The notes beneath the pieces are model-generated. The model worked only from the letters and a program-made list of their open reading frames with translations. It searched no databases and was not told where the DNA came from. DNA of 33,096 nucleotides from Paratrimastix pyriformis. Lineage: Eukaryota > Preaxostyla > Paratrimastigidae. Positions 7,871 to 17,461 of this stretch are shown here, piece after piece (position 1 is the stretch's first letter; each line of letters begins with the position of its first letter). The translations under genes and the position numbers were made by a program. The stretch covers positions 1 to 33,096 of the forward strand of contig JAPMOS010000294.1 of assembly GCA_027972325.1 (NCBI GenBank). The letters run 5' to 3'.

Positions 7871-9960
7871 CAGCTCGGGCTCCTCCACCCGCACCTCCAC
7901 CTCCTCACACTCCGCCCGCAGTGCCTCCCATCGCCTCCACATTGCCTCGTCCCACTTGCCCGCTCTCATCCGGCTCTTCTTGCTTTCCCGTTCTGGTCCA
8001 GGTGCCTCTCCGCCCCTCTTCTTGTCGCTGGCTTCAACATGCATCCTCTCCGTTTCGCCATCCCCTTGCTCGTCGGGCTTCCCTTTCTTGGCGGCCTCCC
8101 ACCCCGGCTCCCGCTTCGGCGTTTCCTGTTCTTCGCCACGACCACCAGCTTTCCTCCTTGCCCCACCATCAGCTTGGCTTGTCTCATCTTCCTCTCCGGG
8201 TCTGGGATCCCGTGATCCTTCCCACCATCCTCCTCTCTCTTGCCCGTATCCGTCCCGCCCTCTCGGCTCTCCTTTTTCCTGTTCCGTCCTTGCCCTCTTT
8301 CGATCTCTTTCTGCCACTTCTTCCTCTCGGATCCTCCTCGCCAACTTAACATATTCCGTCTCCACTTTGTTCCCCACACACACACCCGCTCCTTGATGGC
8401 CTCCACGTACTGCGGCATCGTGCCCTTCCACTGAAACCTACCGCCCACAATCAGGTCAGCCACACTCCTGATGCCCCTCTTCATGAGTGTCTGCCTATGC
8501 CGCTTGGTGATTTTGCATGGCTCTGCCAGCTCCTCCAGTGTTGTCGGCATTCCCCATTCCGCTTCCTTTTTCAATACTTCCCATCCCTCACGATGGCCAA
8601 CCCTTCTTGTGCAAGATCCTCAACATCCCCGACACCACCCCGGCATCTTCTCCTTCGCGTGCAGTCTGACCCACTTCCCGGGGTTGTCCAGCAGCGGCTC
8701 ACTCGTCGTCCACAACTTTTGCAGCAGGGCTATCTTCACGGAGCATCACGCCGCACCCTTGTTGGTCTGCCACCCTGCCCAGCAGTTGCGTGAGCACCAT
8801 CATGTCGTGCACATCCACCGGGTCCTTGAGACCCATCCCACCCTCATCCTCCGGGAAGAAGAGCACCTCCGCCGGGTCGCATTTCCCCAAGCACCCACCA
8901 ATCTCCCGAAATACTCGCGCATAGCGCTGTTGAAGAATCTCAAGGTCCTTCTGCGCATGGGCACTGCCTCGCCGTATATTGTAGGCACGTCGACACGCAC
9001 TCGTTGATCATCTGCACCATCAACCTCGGTGGGACCTTCTTGTCCATCAGCCTGTGCAACCTCCACACATTTTCTGGATGACCTTCTCCGTTGATCATGT
9101 TCATCTCTCGTCTATCCAAATTCCCAGGTACCGGATGGCCCACCCTTCTGCTGGACCTGATGACTCGACCTCACCCAGGTCCAGGTCCGTCTCGCTCTTC
9201 ACCCCCCACAGGTAGTCACACTTGGTCCACGACAGCTGCATACCCGCCTCCACCTTCCGTCTCACTGTTGACCAACCGTACCATCTGCTCCTTGGTTCGA
9301 GTGACCAGCATCACATCGTCAGCAAAGGCAAGGACTTTCACCTTCCTTCCACTATCCAGATAACCCACCTTCCGTACCTCTGCCTTGCCTTCCTCCATGA
9401 ATGAGATAGCAGACATGAAAGCGGGTCCCCTGACTAATGCCTCTCTCATCTCATAGCTCTCCAGCCCGAAACCTGTAATCCTTTGGCCTTCCTCCCCTCA
9501 CAGCTCATCCACATCCTGATGAATGCCTCCTCCACCCCCATCCGTCTCAACCTCCTCAGTGCGTCCATGTCCACTGTATCAGGCCTTTTGATATCTAACG
9601 AGCACATGGAATTCCCTGCCTCCATAATTTTCGAGTCAGTGAGCACTCCCATAATTTCTGCAATTCGGTCTCAATCCTTCCTCTCAGAAACCCAAACTGC
9701 CTCCACCACATTCTTCTGTCGCACCATTCTTGGAACCGCCGCCACCACCACTTGTGCCCTTCAAAAGACCCAAAGTTTGGCCTTCTGCCTGCAGGGTCAC
9801 CAGGGTGTTCTCTGACTCGTGGCCATGAACATAACGACCTTGAGCTCCTGCGGCACTTCACCCCCTCCAACATGTCATTGTAGCTCCCCACCCTCTTTGA
9901 TCTCTTCCCACCAGGCATGGTCCTCTGCCGTCACTCCATCCGCCCCCGCCTTACCATCGG
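7871..9960 (-). pseudogene. LINE copy 2 ORF2: reverse transcriptase and linker
   Basis: RT motifs are read in several frames: the DGVTAE block near 9935, FGFLRGR near 9690, a KRPDTVDMDALRRLRRMG version of motif A near 9560, GPAFMSAISFMEE over motif B near 9400, and LAFADDVMLVTRTKEQMV (motif C) near 9320. A thumb and linker (LEELAEPCKITKRHRQTLM, then a long Arg/Lys/Glu-rich stretch) lead to RNase H. There are several single-base frame changes. It is broken but matches copy 3 throughout. Confidence 0.8.
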
Positions 9961-11679
9961 GAGCGCCCCAGGACCTCCCCAACACGCGTTGGCCATGATC
10001 ACCTCCCTTCCCGCCTTCCTGCCACCCGCCCCTCCTCGGAACCGGCCACCCTCCTGCCAGGTCCGCCAAGGACCTCCATCGTTCTCACCGACCGCGATCG
10101 TGACCACTTGTCCACCTTTCCACCATTCTTTTGCATACCACCCGGCGCCACCCCGTCTGTCACATGCTCTTTATGCGCCCGCGCCTTCCAACGCCCGATC
10201 CTCATCCACACCCTCATCCGGCCACCTGCTTCCATTCCCAGGCCTGGTCCGCCCACGCCATCCGTCCAGCTTCATCCATGGGGCTCCATAATCCCTGTCT
10301 CAACCACGTCCCGAACCCCAACACCTTCCCAACCCCAATCCCACCACTTGAACGATGGTCCCCCCCCACGGTGGCCCGACGCCACACCGCCTCTGTACCT
10401 CCCGACCCCCGCCCCTGCGACACGCCAACCCTTCAACCTCTCCGGCCCGCCACCACCGCCAATCAACTCGCCCAGTCGCTCCACCATCCCTCCATCACTG
10501 TCACTTCCCCCTCCCCCTTCCATCAGAGCCTCCTTCCTCCCGTACCTCGTCCTCGTCCGCCTCTTCGGGCCAGTCTCTTTGCCTGTCTTTCCATCCTCCC
10601 TGTCCGCCAGCTGGGATCCCGCCCCACCCCAAAGCCCAAACCTCCGCCGCTCCATCATCCACACCCACCTTCCACGCCGCTCGACTTTCAGAGCCGCGCC
10701 GAGTTCCCACCACGCTCTCCGATTCACGCCCGTCTCTCCCCATTGAGCCAGCGCCACCAGTAAACAGATCCCCACCCATCGATTCCCCCCAAATAGATTT
10801 CGTTTGGTCCAATAATGATTTCCTCGCCCTGCCCCCTTCACCTGAGTCCCGAGCCTGTGGTATTCCCGCCCCCCCCTGACTTGGATCAAGTCGATCAGGG
10901 CCGTTCCAAAACCAAGGCCCCTGCATGAACACACACAACCTACCAACACTACCGATCAAAATCGTCACAAAGGAGATCCACCAAACCGCCATCATTCTCT
11001 GCCAACTCCTGCAGAGACCCATCCGCCCAACTCCGGCCAAAGATTCCCTCCCCAGGGGGTACTCCACCTGGCAGCAAGCTACTGCCCCATCAGATTTCTC
11101 CACCGTCCGTTCCACCCCATTCCACTGTTTCAATTCCCCAACCTTCTTTTTCACCAAATCAGATCCCCATCCACTCGTTCTTCTTCCTTCTGCGCTGCCC
11201 TCGCCGGCTGGCCGATTCCCCACCGATCGCCACGTTTCCTTTACACCACCTCCTTCTTCCTTTGGGTTCGTCCCCAACATTATTCTATTATCACAGCTCC
11301 CCCATTTCCGATACAGCAGCCATCCCCTCCCGCAAGCTGGCCCCTGATCATGCCGCCCAAGTCCACACCCATTTTCTCCAGTCTGTGTAACAAACCACCA
11401 CTTCACCCACCACTTTCCATCAACAAGATCGATCGTGCCCCGAGAGCGGCGGCCCAACGACGATATCACTACTGCGTCTTTGTCCAGCTCAATACGTGCC
11501 ATCCGCACGTAAGGACAACCAGTCGTAATTATCCCGTTCCCTTTATGAATATATGGTTGCTCAAGGCATGTTTTCAGAAAAGATTCAGATTGAAAACACA
11601 ACACCTCAAACCAAATCACAGCAACCCCTTGGCCGCCACACGCACCACAGTTCGCTGAACGATAGTCCGCGGCCCCCAT
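9961..11679 (-). pseudogene. LINE copy 2 ORF2 N-terminal part and deletion junction
   Basis: An open frame of 392 codons (11679-10501) starts MGAADYRSANCGACGGQGV and contains GTIDLVDGKWWVKWWFVTQT, conserved with copy 3. The sequence then enters the start of the USP-like Cys box (RYRG..ASGHRG near 10400) and jumps, at about 10330-10350, to the post-endonuclease spacer (VRDVVETGI in place of FRDVANTDRD). The junction sits in GGTG/GGAAG-rich DNA, which suggests a microhomology deletion. Function of the N-terminal region is unknown. Confidence 0.7.
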
Positions 11680-11761
11680 ACTGCTGCTGCTTCTCCCTCG
11701 CCAGCCGGTCTCGTTCCTCGGGATCGACCACCAACAACCATATCCCCATCCCAGCGACCCG

Positions 11762-12635
11762 TCAGGAAGGCCTGCCCCTTCCTGGCAATGGTCGCTGGTG
11801 GATTGGAGGCGTCAGACTCGCCAACCAGGCCTCGACAGCCGGCACAGTCGCCAGATCCCGACGACGCAGCATCGCCAGCCTCTTGTTGGGCGGCACCTCG
11901 ACCCGGACCTCGGGAGGCACCACGGTAATGGGCCATCTCGGTTTGGCATCCCGGTGCGGGAACCACTTCGGCATTTCTCTCCGCCGCAAAGAAACTGACT
12001 TGAAAGATCGCCGGCATTAACTTGAACACCCTCAGTGAATCTACCAAAACCATAACACCCCTCCGTCTCCCAAGCGCACCACAAACCTTTCCTTCCCAAC
12101 CATGTCGCCACGTCCTCTTCACTGGCCTCCGTCGGAAAGCCAGCAAGCGTAGCCTTGAAGAGCGTTGTAGTGATGATGTCCGGCTTGAATTCAGTCGCCA
12201 CCGCCACAATGGGTCTCACAGTAGCATGGAACTTCTGCCCTAGTTCCTCGACCCTTGCAAACTGCTCGGTCGTCGGACGATCGAATAGAATTGAGAATTC
12301 GGGAACGACCCTCCACCGCGGCGCCAGCGAAAGACGCTTGTATTTCAGCATATGATAAAGGATTCCCATCAGGGAACAAGAGCGTAGCCCCAATAGCCTG
12401 CATCACAAAAGATCGTCAGGATCACTCCAAGCCGCCGGCCCCAACTCAGGGCGCTTTGTCTGCGGCACTCAATCCTGCAGACCTTATCCCAGCATGGGCT
12501 CTCCCTCATCCTTGCAGGAGCCGCCGCCTCCGCCGCACTCTTCTCGGCCGCACGCTTGTGTTGTTGCACACGAGCCTCTTGCGCAGCCGCCTCCTTCTCA
12601 ACATCAGACATAGTCACAGATTCAGAATCAGCCAT
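11762..12635 (-). pseudogene. LINE copy 2 ORF1
   Basis: ATG at 12635 (MADSESVTMSDVEKEAAAQ), then an Ala/Glu/Lys-rich coiled-coil-like stretch, a stretch with intron-like ends, FSILFDRPTTEQFARVEELG, and an RRM-like region (TTTLFKATLAGFPTEASEED, GCYGFGRF). It ends with PRWPITVVPPEVRVEVPP and a stop at 11762. Two or more frame changes are visible. The putative intron is 85 nt here but 87 nt in copy 3, so only splicing would keep both copies in the same frame across it. Confidence 0.75.
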
Positions 12636-12881
12636 CTTCTGCGGAGAAATTCAAACGCTTGAAGGTCAACTCGACCCCGGGTGCCTCCTCCTCCCACCCC
12701 GCTCGCCAAGTAATGCAGTCCGTCGTTGATATCGTCAATGCGTACCTTGCGCGCCACCCTCCCTCCTCCCACCACTCGTGACCTGTTTTCATCGTTTCCT
12801 TTTTGAACAAGTTACTGACTGCACATTCCTTTCGACTCTTCGATCTCTCTGTCGGAAAAGTGCCACGGCAAGAGGGCCCAT

Positions 12882-13731
12882 GTGCTGCTGAGCTCCATCG
12901 ACCCCTGCCCGAGCCTCGCCCGGCCCCTTGCCTACGAGCGCCTCGGAGCAATTGTGGAATGGTTCGAGAAGCTGGGAGCGGCCGTCCTGTTCAGCATAAT
13001 CGTCCAAACGTCGGCCCTGGACGAGGCTCGATACCAGGTGGTCGACGGCTCGCACCGGTCTGACAATGCTCTTTTGGTGGATCGGCCTCTAATCGTGCCC
13101 CTAGGTTCCAGGTTGCGCGCATCATCGTGGACCCGCGCCGGGTCTCCGAGTTGCCGCCCGAGATCACCGCAGAACAGCGGACCGAGCTTCGCCAAAGGGT
13201 GGAGAAGCTCAACAAGCTACACCCCAGATCCGGCAGGTCTCTTGCACGTTGTCTCCGCCCTCATAACAACGCACCTCTTCCCCTGCACAGCACCTGAAGG
13301 AGGACTACATCGACGTGGCCGTTTACAACACTCTCGATCCGGAGGCCATGCTCGAGCTGCAACATCGGGTCAACCTGCTTACTCACGACGCGCGGTTTGG
13401 AAGCAGCACCTTCGACGTCCTGCTGAACCTCAAGCGTGCATCCCTCCAAGTCTGTCGTCTCCCGTCTATTGATGATCATCACCCCACCTCCCCGCCCTTT
13501 CAGGCCCCCAAGCGCTACGTCCGTGAGGATCCCGACTTTGCCACACATTTGGAACCCGCCCTCAAGGAGCTGCACTTCCCCAAAGGCGAAGACGCCCCGG
13601 CCAAGCTTGTGAAGATTCTGGAGTGCTTCTCCCTGGAGAGCGAGGAATCATCGAGACTCTTCTTCTTCCCAAACCCCAGGAAAATAGACATCACGTCAGG
13701 CAACGCAAACAGCGGCACTGACCACAAATAG
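12882..13731 (+). CDS. ParB-like domain gene, four exons (partial)
   Basis: Proposed exons are about 12882-13057, 13105-13236, 13291-13449 and 13504-13731. Exon 1 reads SSIDPCP...ARPLAYERLGAI, a helix, then RYQVVDGSHR, resembling the ParB/sulfiredoxin-fold nuclease domain with its VDGxHR box. Splicing out 47 nt gives HRFQVARIIVDPRRVSELPP; exon 3 gives HLKEDYIDVAVYNTLDPEAM and exon 4 APKRYVREDPDFATHLEPAL. The 13237-13290 junction does not join in frame as written, by one base, so there is an error, an alternative site or decay. No in-frame ATG precedes exon 1 closely; the true start is likely further 5'. The last 25 codons lie in a short dispersed repeat and may not belong to the protein. The activity is not known. 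Confidence 0.5.
13058..13104 (+). other. Candidate intron 1 of the ParB-like gene (47 nt)
   Basis: GTCTGACAAT...GTGCCCCTAG. Removal joins DGSHR to FQVAR, as expected after a ParB VDGxHR box. Confidence 0.55.
13237..13290 (+). other. Candidate intron 2 of the ParB-like gene (54 nt)
   Basis: GTCTCTTGCA...CCCCTGCACAG with a good pyrimidine tract. The flanking exons are in different frames as sequenced. Confidence 0.45.
13450..13503 (+). other. Candidate intron 3 of the ParB-like gene (54 nt)
   Basis: GTCTGTCGTC...CCGCCCTTTCAG. It is in phase (18 codons), so retention would not break the frame. Removal joins KRASLQ to APKRYVRED. Confidence 0.5.
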
Positions 13732-13913
13732 AAAGAAATTCCATGTCAGCTGACACGGATAGTGTACCCTGCCCTTGCGTCAGCACGTCAAAGGCCGGGC
13801 ACCACTCCGGAAGGTGTGGTCAGGCCCAGACGCATCCCAAAGAAAGAATGTAGATAGAAGAAAGACGAGAGAGACAAACAAAGAGGCTTTCAAAGATTGA
13901 TCAAACATCGGCA

Positions 13914-13919
13914 CAATAA
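13914..13919 (+). terminator. Possible polyadenylation signal
   Basis: AATAAA about 180 bp after the last stop of the ParB-like gene, in an A-rich stretch. A single hexamer, so weak. Confidence 0.3.
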
Positions 13920-14057
13920 AATTCAACTTCTCCTCCCCATGAGCCGCCGAAGCTCACCCCGGTAAGCATGTGTCTGCGGAGGGAAAGAGGAGGGTGGAGA
14001 AACCTCCGGCTTACCAGGTCACGCAAAAATCAGGGAAAAATACAGAGGGGCGAAGCC

Positions 14058-14600
14058 TCAGAAAAGACCCCGGGGACGAAGCGCCTTCCATTCACTTCTT
14101 CCCCCCCTCCGCAGCAGACTCCTCAGCGGAGCTCTTGCCACGGGCAGAAGAGGCGGCCGAAAAGAACTTGCGGCCGCCACGGCCACGGCCACGGCCACGG
14201 CCACGAGTAGCACCCGAGACCATCCTCGAACCGCGCCTCGAACAGCAGAGCCTCCGCCTCCGCGCGACGAGACCCAGTGTCCACTGCGGCCGCGGTGGGT
14301 GTTGGAAACGACCACCCTCGACCCATCTTCCAGAGTGAAGAGGCGCGTAGCGGCCTTGGGGTGATCGTAGCCCTGCTTGGTCAGACGCCGGTTGGCGTTG
14401 TAGACCGAAAGTTCCTTGCCCGGGTCCAGTGCGAGGCTGTGTGCGGGCGAGTGTGGTGCATGTTGTGACAGAGGGGGAAAGGTAACATGACCTGTCTCCT
14501 CCCCACCCTTGCTCCTCAAAATGGCAGGAAGAGCAAAGGTGGTGTCGGCAGGCTCAGGAGGTGGTGAGGCAGTGGGGCTGTAAGCCATGTGGTGCTCCAC
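14058..14600 (-). CDS. Unrecognised ORF with one conserved-looking block
   Basis: 180 codons on the minus strand. The middle (ELSVYNANRRLTKQGYDHPK, then AATRLFTLEDGSRVVVSNTH, about residues 68-105) has the composition of a folded domain. The ends are low complexity, and the C-terminal part crosses a GGCCAC hexamer repeat that reads as Val-Ala. The block may be an exon with introns on both sides. I do not recognise the family. It sits between the ParB-like gene and a G-rich minisatellite. Confidence 0.3.
   Translation of the reverse strand: MEHHMAYSPTASPPPEPADTTFALPAILRSKGGEETGHVTFPPLSQHAPHSPAHSLALDPGKELSVYNANRRLTKQGYDHPKAATRLFTLEDGSRVVVSNTHRGRSGHWVSSRGGGGSAVRGAVRGWSRVLLVAVAVAVAVAAASSFRPPLLPVARAPLRSLLRRGGRSEWKALRPRGLF
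14176..14205. repeat. (CCACGG)5 hexamer repeat
   Basis: Five near-perfect units beginning after GCGGCCG. Confidence 0.85.
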
Positions 14601-14624
14601 GCCACCAGGGAGGCGGGTGGAGTA

Positions 14625-14729
14625 TTTCTGGGGTTTGGGAAGAAGAGTCTCGACCTCGCTTCAGCCTCGGAGCCTCGGCGAACGAGTAATCAATCTCGAC
14701 GACCTTCATCTTCCCAAACCCCAGGAAAA
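14625..14729. repeat. Inverted pair of a short dispersed repeat
   Basis: The left arm at 14625-14653 (TTTCTGGGGTTTGGGAAGA...) is the reverse complement of CTTCCCAAACCCCAG(G)AAA in the right arm at 14696-14729. A third copy, direct with respect to the right arm and including AATAGACAT, lies at 13653-13691 inside the last exon of the ParB-like gene. The arms could fold into a cruciform with a loop of about 45 bp. Confidence 0.7.
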
Positions 14730-14880
14730 TAGACATGCTAAAGGAATACACTGCCTCCCAACTCGTGCCTGCCAAAGGGGGAACCCCTAGGGGTCCCCTT
14801 GTCAGGTTCAGCGGCCCCGACATTTCATGAGGTTTGCCACTGAACCGACCCGCCAACAGTGCCTCGTCGAAGCTATCCGT
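14640..14880 (-). CDS. Possible exon, unrecognised
   Basis: An open stretch reading LLAGRFSGKPHEMSGPLNL, then LAGTSWEAVYSF, then MSIFLGFGKMKVVEIDYSF and APRLKRGRD. The composition is that of ordinary protein, unlike the Pro/His-rich translation of the adjacent minisatellite in the same frame. Its MSIFLGFGK part lies in the dispersed repeat described at 14625-14729. It may be an exon of a host gene on the minus strand, but no splice structure can be fixed. Confidence 0.25.
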
Positions 14881-14925
14881 GACTCGCAGACGGGCCACTA
14901 GGTGCGACGCTGGAGGGAGGGAGGA

Positions 14926-15440
14926 GGCATGAGTGGGTAGGGGAGGCATGAGTGGGATGAGGGGTGAGGGGGGTGGGGGAGGCATGGGTGGATATGAGTG
15001 GGGCATGTGGGGGGAGGCAGGGGTTACGGGGAGGCATGACTGGGGTAGGAGAGCATGAGTGGGGATGAGTGGGGATGAGGGATGGGATGGGGATGAGTGG
15101 GTGGGGAGGCATGGGTGGATGAGCGGGGTGGGGAGGCATGGGTGGGTGGGTGAGGCATGGGTGGGTGGGGACATGAGTGGAGTCGGGAGCATGGATGGAG
15201 TGGGGAGGCATGGGTGGGCATGACATGGGTGGGCATGAGTGGGCTGGGGAGGCATGGGTGGGGATTGGGATAGAGGTGGGGGAGGCATGGGGAGGCATGG
15301 GTGGTGGTGGGGTGGTGGGGTGGGTGGGTGGGTGGGGGGGGGGGAAGCATGGGGTATACAGGGTCGGGGAGGCATGCGAGGAGTTGGATGTCGAACATTG
15401 GGAGGGGGAAGTGAGGAAGAGGGGTGGGAGGCATGGCTGA
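14926..15440. repeat. G-rich minisatellite, block 1
   Basis: Tandem, degenerate units around GGGGAGGCATGRGTGGGT, each about 15-20 bp, almost without C on the plus strand. Runs of three or more G recur every few bases, so G-quadruplex formation is plausible. The long Pro/His-rich minus-strand frames and Gly/Trp-rich plus-strand frames here are products of this repeat. Confidence 0.85.
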
Positions 15441-15504
15441 TCTGGCTCATGCGCGGGGACTTGGAGCCATGGGGTGGGGGTGGGGTGAACAATCCGCATC
15501 CATG

Positions 15505-15625
15505 GCGTTCAAGGTTGAGCGGACTTGGAGACCTCTGAGGCGGCTGCCCGGCGGCACCAAGAAATGGCGTGTCGATTCGCAGAAACGGACGGCTGGTTCA
15601 GCGAGGCCGGATTCTGCCTGCTGGG
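15505..15625 (+). repeat. Duplicated unit, copy 1
   Basis: It shares TTCAAGGTTGAGCGGACTTGGAGA and then GGCCGGATTCT-GCCTGC with the unit at 15962-16050 (TTCAAAGTTTGGCGGACTTGGAGA..., GGCCGGATTCTTGCCTGC). The middles differ. Both units follow a block of the G-rich minisatellite. Confidence 0.6.
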
Positions 15626-15639
15626 GAGGGTGGAGGTGG

Positions 15640-15940
15640 GAGGCATGGGTCGAGGGGGAAGTGGGGGGGGTGTCGGAGACATGGGTGGGGCGGGGCGGGA
15701 AAGCATGAGTGGGGTTGGGAAGACATGGGGGGCTTGGGGGGTGGTGGTGGTGGGGGGGATCGGTCGGGTGGGAGGGGTCAGAGGCATGGGTGAGTTGGGG
15801 GGTCCTGGGTGGGAAATGGGTTCGGAGGTGCGATGACGGCATCGGCGGGGAGCTCAGAAAATGGTGAGGGTGGGGACGTGGGTCGGGTAGCCATGGTGGG
15901 GGATGCATCGTGGGCATGGGGAGGGGGGGGGAAGGGGGGC
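15640..15940. repeat. G-rich minisatellite, block 2
   Basis: The same GGAGGCATGGGT-type units and G runs as block 1, more degenerate after about 15760. Confidence 0.8.
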
Positions 15941-15961
15941 GGGGCAGTCCCAATGGATCAA

Positions 15962-16048
15962 CCCGCAGGTTCAAAGTTTGGCGGACTTGGAGATGGCTGG
16001 CCTGTTGGTGCACGAAAAGGGTCCTTCAGGACGGCCGGATTCTTGCCT
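15962..16048 (+). repeat. Duplicated unit, copy 2
   Basis: Partner of 15505-15625. Half-element B inserted at its 3' end. Confidence 0.6.
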
Positions 16049-16059
16049 GCCAGTGGGCC
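16049..16059. repeat. Target-site duplication of half-element B (5' side)
   Basis: GCCAGTGGGCC, identical to 17556-17566. Confidence 0.9.
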
Positions 16060-16122
16060 TCCCCCGGTTGAAGTCTCGGCGCTACACGTTCCCTTTGCTC
16101 CGCGTTCCGCCCGTTTCTGGCC

Positions 16123-17217
16123 ATGGAGATCGCAACTGAGCATGACGAGCTCAGTAAGGACGATTCCAACTTTATTATGGATCACGCCGAGATCCTTAGT
16201 CGTGACGACCCTATGGTAGAGTATCTTCAAGATGAGTTGGGTCGGCATCTGTGGTCCCCCTCTTCAGCTCCATTGGACAAGCTCTCTCCTTGGATGCGTT
16301 TGGAGCTTATGAAGCTCTTCAGTTCATTGGTCGTCAATGAGCACCGGGCCCCACGCTATGAGATCATCGAACGCACGGTGCACATGCTGCTGGAGGACAA
16401 TCCGAAGAAGCAGCCTGAAGCGATCAGCCAGTTTATTTTCCAACTTCTTGGGGCTTTATTGTTCCAGCAATCGAATGTGCGAACTTTCGACTGCCACGTG
16501 CCACAAGAATCATCGCGCGGCTCGTCTGTGGACAAACACCGCACACAGCCAGAACGAGTCCTCCTATCTGTTGGGGAGACTACGTACCGTGGTCCAAAGC
16601 AACTTGGAGGTGGAGGTGGAACTCGCCACCCGATCATCGATGGCGATCGTCCAGCGGGGAAGAAGGAGAGTTCCCCTTCTTCCAGCAATCCGTTTGCCTC
16701 TTCCGCTGTCCCAAGAGCACCTCTCACCTTGGCGAATCCATTTGCCAAGCCGGCACCTGTTCCGGCTCCGACTGCGGCTCATGCTCCGGCAACAGCAACA
16801 GCACCTGCACCTGCACCTGCCCCTGCACCTGCACCTGCACCTGCACCTGCACCTGCACCTGCCCCTGCCCCTGCCCCTGCCCCTACCCATGCCCCTGCCC
16901 CTGTTCTGGTTCCTGTTGCTGCCGCTGTTGCCCCGGTTGTTGTCTCTGTTGCTGCTGGTGTGGCTCCATTGTCTGCTGTGCCTGCTGCGCCCGCTCGTGC
17001 TACCCCGACGCCCGACCATGCCGCTTCTGCCGTGCCTCCGAAGATCAGCCACTCCGACCTCTCGCCTGTTGCCAACCGTGGGCATTTGGGAAGGGAGCTA
17101 CGAGAATGGGGATGGTGGATCAGGGGCCCAGTACGCCTTTCCTACCGAGGTGGTAGGTCATGGTGGATGGGTTCCGCCGCCCCCACAGGCTGGGTTCGGG
17201 AATATTTTTCGTTCTAA
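16123..17217 (+). CDS. Half-element B protein (ORF1-like)
   Basis: 364 codons, ATG at 16123 (MEIATEHDELSKDDSNF), about 63 bases after the element 5' end. Residues 1-115 are acidic and helical (KLFSSLVVNEHRAP, ISQFIFQLLGALLFQQ). Residues 150-215 are Ser/Pro/Gly-rich. A Pro-Ala repeat of about 25 dipeptides covers residues 225-265, then an Ala/Val-rich stretch, then PPKISHSDLSPVANRG. The basic, Trp-rich C-terminus (WGWWIRGPVRLSYR) may be an artefact of a frame change. There is no enzyme motif. The role is inferred as the element's RNA-binding or particle-forming protein. It pairs with 3171-4238 and, distantly, with 120-1004. Confidence 0.75.
   Translation: MEIATEHDELSKDDSNFIMDHAEILSRDDPMVEYLQDELGRHLWSPSSAPLDKLSPWMRLELMKLFSSLVVNEHRAPRYEIIERTVHMLLEDNPKKQPEAISQFIFQLLGALLFQQSNVRTFDCHVPQESSRGSSVDKHRTQPERVLLSVGETTYRGPKQLGGGGGTRHPIIDGDRPAGKKESSPSSSNPFASSAVPRAPLTLANPFAKPAPVPAPTAAHAPATATAPAPAPAPAPAPAPAPAPAPAPAPAPAPTHAPAPVLVPVAAAVAPVVVSVAAGVAPLSAVPAAPARATPTPDHAASAVPPKISHSDLSPVANRGHLGRELREWGWWIRGPVRLSYRGGRSWWMGSAAPTGWVREYFSF
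16803..16895. repeat. (CCTGCA)/(CCTGCC)n hexanucleotide tract in half-element B
   Basis: About 15 units encode Pro-Ala. It is the counterpart of the tract at 3480-3565. Confidence 0.9.
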
Positions 17218-17447
17218 CTGTCTCTTTTGCATCCTTCGCCCCCCCCCTTTTTTTTTGTTCTTTTTGTCCCGTGTCTCAGTGTTGGATCCCTTTGTCCCCC
17301 TACTGGCCCGTTCTTTCTTTTGATGTTCCTTTTGATTGCTCAAGTGTTTGAACGATTCTGTTTCTCGGCGATATTCCAGTCTCTCTCCTTCCCGCCATGC
17401 CGTCTGTACGCCTACCCCTGAAGGGGTTTAGGTCGGCATGTTACCCG

Positions 17448-17461
17448 CCGGTTTCGACCGG
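17448..17461 (+). other. 3' hairpin of half-element B
   Basis: CCGGT-TTCG-ACCGG in TGTTACCCG...GATTAACGGA. A second, smaller hairpin (CCCC-TGAA-GGGG) lies just upstream at about 17415-17426. Confidence 0.8.

Larger units (their letters stand above)
5646..12681 (-). mobile_element. LINE copy 2 (USP-bearing family), internally deleted
   Basis: It runs from the family 5' end (CCCGGGGTCGAGTTGACC, at 12681) to the (CA)n tail at 5646-5662, 7.0 kb against 9.2 kb in copy 3. It aligns with copy 3 along its whole length except for a missing stretch matching copy 3 from about 20445 to 22450. That gap holds most of the USP-like domain and all of the APE endonuclease. The RNase H to zinc-finger part is identical to copy 3 over 151 codons. 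No target-site duplication was found; the 3' flank is the truncated copy 1. Confidence 0.9.

Noticed and set aside
7412-8349. Pro/Ser/Leu-rich plus-strand frames at 7412-8215, 7729-8349 and 10108-10879
   Set aside because: Antisense to LINE copy 2, which has matching RT/RNase H content on the minus strand. The same applies to minus-strand frames inside copy 3.
13744-13755. Perfect 12-bp palindrome TGTCAGCTGACA
   Set aside because: Single and short, with no partner site in the window. Not enough to claim an operator.
14554-15492. Long Pro/His/Ser-rich minus-strand frames resembling an extensin-like protein
   Set aside because: Except for the 14640-14880 part they are translations of the G-rich minisatellite.
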